A stretch of DNA of 14,176 bases from Legionellales bacterium. GTDB lineage: Bacteria; Pseudomonadota; Gammaproteobacteria; WLWR01. This document shows positions 12,418 to 14,176 of this stretch, piece by piece (positions within the stretch are counted from its first letter, which is position 1; every line of letters starts with the position of its first letter). The notes under the pieces are model-generated. The model was not told where the DNA came from. It saw only the letters and a list, made by a program, of their open reading frames with translations, and did no database searches. The translations under genes and the position numbers were made by a program. The DNA is taken from contig WLWR01000020.1 in the NCBI GenBank assembly GCA_012103495.1, positions 1 through 14,176 on the forward strand, given 5' to 3'.

Positions 12418-14176
12418 TCAAACTATCTGCTTGGCCAAAAACAAACATGTTTGTACCACGGTATCTGGATTAAGCGATACACTGTCGATGCCCTCTTGCA
12501 TCAACCAGAGTGCCAAATCTGGGTGATCCGATGGCCCTTGGCCACAAATACCAATGTATTTATTAGCTTTGCGACATGCTTGAATTGCTTGGTGTAATAA
12601 TATTTTGACCGCTTCATTACGTTCATCAAATTGATCGGCAATCAATGCCGAATCACGATCCAACCCCAACGTCAATTGGGTTAAGTCATTAGAACCGATG
12701 GAAAATCCATCGAAATACTCTAAAAATTGTTCAGCCAACAAAGCATTGGATGGAATTTCACACATCATAATAATGCGCAATCCATGCTCCCCACGACGCA
12801 ATCCGTGTTCCGCTAACAAGTCAATCACTTGTGCTGCCTCGCTTACTGTACGGACAAAGGGAATCATGATTTCCACATGGGTCAATCCCATTTGTTCGCG
12901 CACTCGTTTGATCGCCTGGCACTCTAGGGCAAAACAATCACGAAATTCTTTGGATACATAACGCGCCGCACCACGGTAGCCAATCATCGGATTCTCTTCA
13001 TGCGGCTCATACAATTCACCGCCAATCAAATTAGCATACTCATTGGATTTAAAATCAGACAAGCGCACGATCACCGGATGCGGATGAAACGCACTGGCAA
13101 TGGTGGCAACCCCTTCGGTTAATCGAGTGACATAATAGTCGACCGGATCACCATAGGCTTGGATTTTCTTTGCAATGGTTTGCTGCAGTTCGGCCGGCAA
13201 CGTGGCGTAATTGAGTAACGCACGCGGATGAATGCCAATGGTGTTGCTGATAATAAATTCCAACCGCGCCAAACCAACCCCGGCATGTGGCAATGGATGA
13301 AAAGCAAACGCACGATCAGGGTTGCCAACATTCATCATTACTTTCATCGGCAAAGAAGGCATTTGTTCAACGTCCACCCGTTCCACGGTAAAATCCAACG
13401 CTCCTTGATAAATATACCCCGTGTCACCTTGCGCGCAGCTCACCGTAAGATCTTGCCCATCGGTAATGACTTGGGTAGCGTCACCACAACCCACTACCGC
13501 TGGAATACCCAATTCCCGCGCGATGATCGCCGCGTGGCAAGTACGCCCACCGCGATTGGTAACAATGGCCGCCGCGCGTTTCATCACCGGTTCCCAATCA
13601 GGATCAGTCATATCGGAAATCAACACATCGCCAGGTTGCACCCGTACCATGTCTTCCAAGTTACGCACCACGCGAGCAACGCCTTGGCCAATGCGCTGAC
13701 CAATGCTGCGCCCTTCGCTGATCACTGGGCCAGATTGATTGAGTGAATAACGTTCCAACAATTGTTTGTTGTCACGACTTTTGACCGTTTCAGGACGTGC
13801 TTGCAAAATATACAATTGTCCGTCTTGCCCATCTTTGCCCCATTCAATATCCATCGGGCGTCGGTAATGTTGCTCAATGATCAATGCTTGGCGCGCTAAC
13901 GCTTCAATATCATCATCGGTCAAACAAAATAGTAATTGTTGCTCATCGGTCACCGCTTCAACTTTCACCGTTTTGTCATCGATGGAAGAATCGGTGTTGT
14001 ACACCATTTTTTGTAATTTACTGCCTAAGGTACGACGTAAGATGGCCGGTCGTTGCGCCGCCAAAGAAGCTTTACGCACATAAAATTCATCGGGGTTAAC
14101 CGCCCCTTGCACCACCATTTCTCCCAAGCCATACGATCCCGTGATCACGACCTCTTGATCAAAGCCGGATTCTGTA
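12418..14176 (-). CDS. ppsA: Phosphoenolpyruvate synthase (partial, N-terminus outside window)
   Basis: Converts pyruvate and ATP to phosphoenolpyruvate, AMP and phosphate for gluconeogenesis. The window holds 585 residues of about 790; the frame is open at the right edge and begins TESGFDQEVVITGSYGLGEM, aligned with the region near residue 208 of E. coli PpsA. The end of the ATP-grasp-like nucleotide domain (GAVNPDEFY to ILQARPETV) is followed by the swivelling phosphohistidine domain with GGRTCHAAIIARELGIPAVV, whose His is phosphorylated. The C-terminal PEP/pyruvate-binding barrel has NDLTQLTLGLDRDS and ICGQGPSD. The protein ends normally at LNPDTVVQTCLFLAKQIV. A GTG at 14148 is internal, not the start. 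A 42-bp palindrome follows the stop, then the accessory islet on the same strand. The usual neighbour ppsR is not in view. Confidence 0.97.
   Translation of the reverse strand, partial: TESGFDQEVVITGSYGLGEMVVQGAVNPDEFYVRKASLAAQRPAILRRTLGSKLQKMVYNTDSSIDDKTVKVEAVTDEQQLLFCLTDDDIEALARQALIIEQHYRRPMDIEWGKDGQDGQLYILQARPETVKSRDNKQLLERYSLNQSGPVISEGRSIGQRIGQGVARVVRNLEDMVRVQPGDVLISDMTDPDWEPVMKRAAAIVTNRGGRTCHAAIIARELGIPAVVGCGDATQVITDGQDLTVSCAQGDTGYIYQGALDFTVERVDVEQMPSLPMKVMMNVGNPDRAFAFHPLPHAGVGLARLEFIISNTIGIHPRALLNYATLPAELQQTIAKKIQAYGDPVDYYVTRLTEGVATIASAFHPHPVIVRLSDFKSNEYANLIGGELYEPHEENPMIGYRGAARYVSKEFRDCFALECQAIKRVREQMGLTHVEIMIPFVRTVSEAAQVIDLLAEHGLRRGEHGLRIIMMCEIPSNALLAEQFLEYFDGFSIGSNDLTQLTLGLDRDSALIADQFDERNEAVKILLHQAIQACRKANKYIGICGQGPSDHPDLALWLMQEGIDSVSLNPDTVVQTCLFLAKQIV

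Noticed and set aside
12142..12597. Plus-strand open frame of 151 codons across the ppsA end
   Set aside because: It crosses the ppsA 3' end, the palindrome and the paralogue 2 promoter region on the opposite strand, with no recognisable domain.
14146..14148. GTG at 14148 as the ppsA start
   Set aside because: The frame continues to the window edge with sequence matching the interior of PpsA (TESGFDQE), so this codon is internal.

Overview
The window looks like a stretch of a gammaproteobacterial chromosome of moderate GC. The housekeeping proteins (DnaE, RnhB, BolA, YjbQ, PdxB, PhhA, PpsA) all read as gammaproteobacterial versions. rnhB next to dnaE is a classic gammaproteobacterial arrangement. 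Ankyrin-like proteins and a large helical protein with a eukaryote-style nuclear-localisation pattern suggest a host-associated lineage, perhaps Legionellales. That placement is inference; nothing here fixes the genus.

Layout. 1-3010 (minus strand): a type IV pilin gene overlaps the start of rnhB, followed by dnaE, which runs off the left edge. The dnaE stop is outside the window, but all three catalytic aspartates of its polymerase core are present. A cluster of G/C-run repeats separates rnhB from dnaE. 3042-6551 holds core genes on both strands: bolA (+), yjbQ (-), a two-gene plus-strand unit of an M50 site-2 protease and pdxB, and phhA (-), whose 3' end overlaps that of pdxB. 6626-12417 is an accessory islet of three minus-strand genes of unknown function. 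12418-14176 (minus) is the C-terminal three quarters of ppsA, whose start is off the right edge.

The accessory islet is the most interesting part. Two of its genes (6626-7567 and 10706-12184) encode related proteins with a shared N-terminal ankyrin-like module. They also share a 36-nt upstream block (27/36 identical, ungapped) that contains matching -35 and -10 elements with a 17-nt spacer, placed 30-31 nt before each chosen start. Between them lies an 829-residue helical, acidic protein with degenerate acidic repeats near the N-terminus and a textbook bipartite nuclear-localisation pattern near the C-terminus. The gap at 7568-8131 is packed with repeats: two tandem 57-bp units related to the cluster beside dnaE, a diverged second copy of a repeat found after bolA, and a long hairpin after the large gene. 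A perfect 42-bp palindrome sits two bases past the ppsA stop codon.

No tRNA, rRNA, CRISPR array or intact transposase gene was seen.
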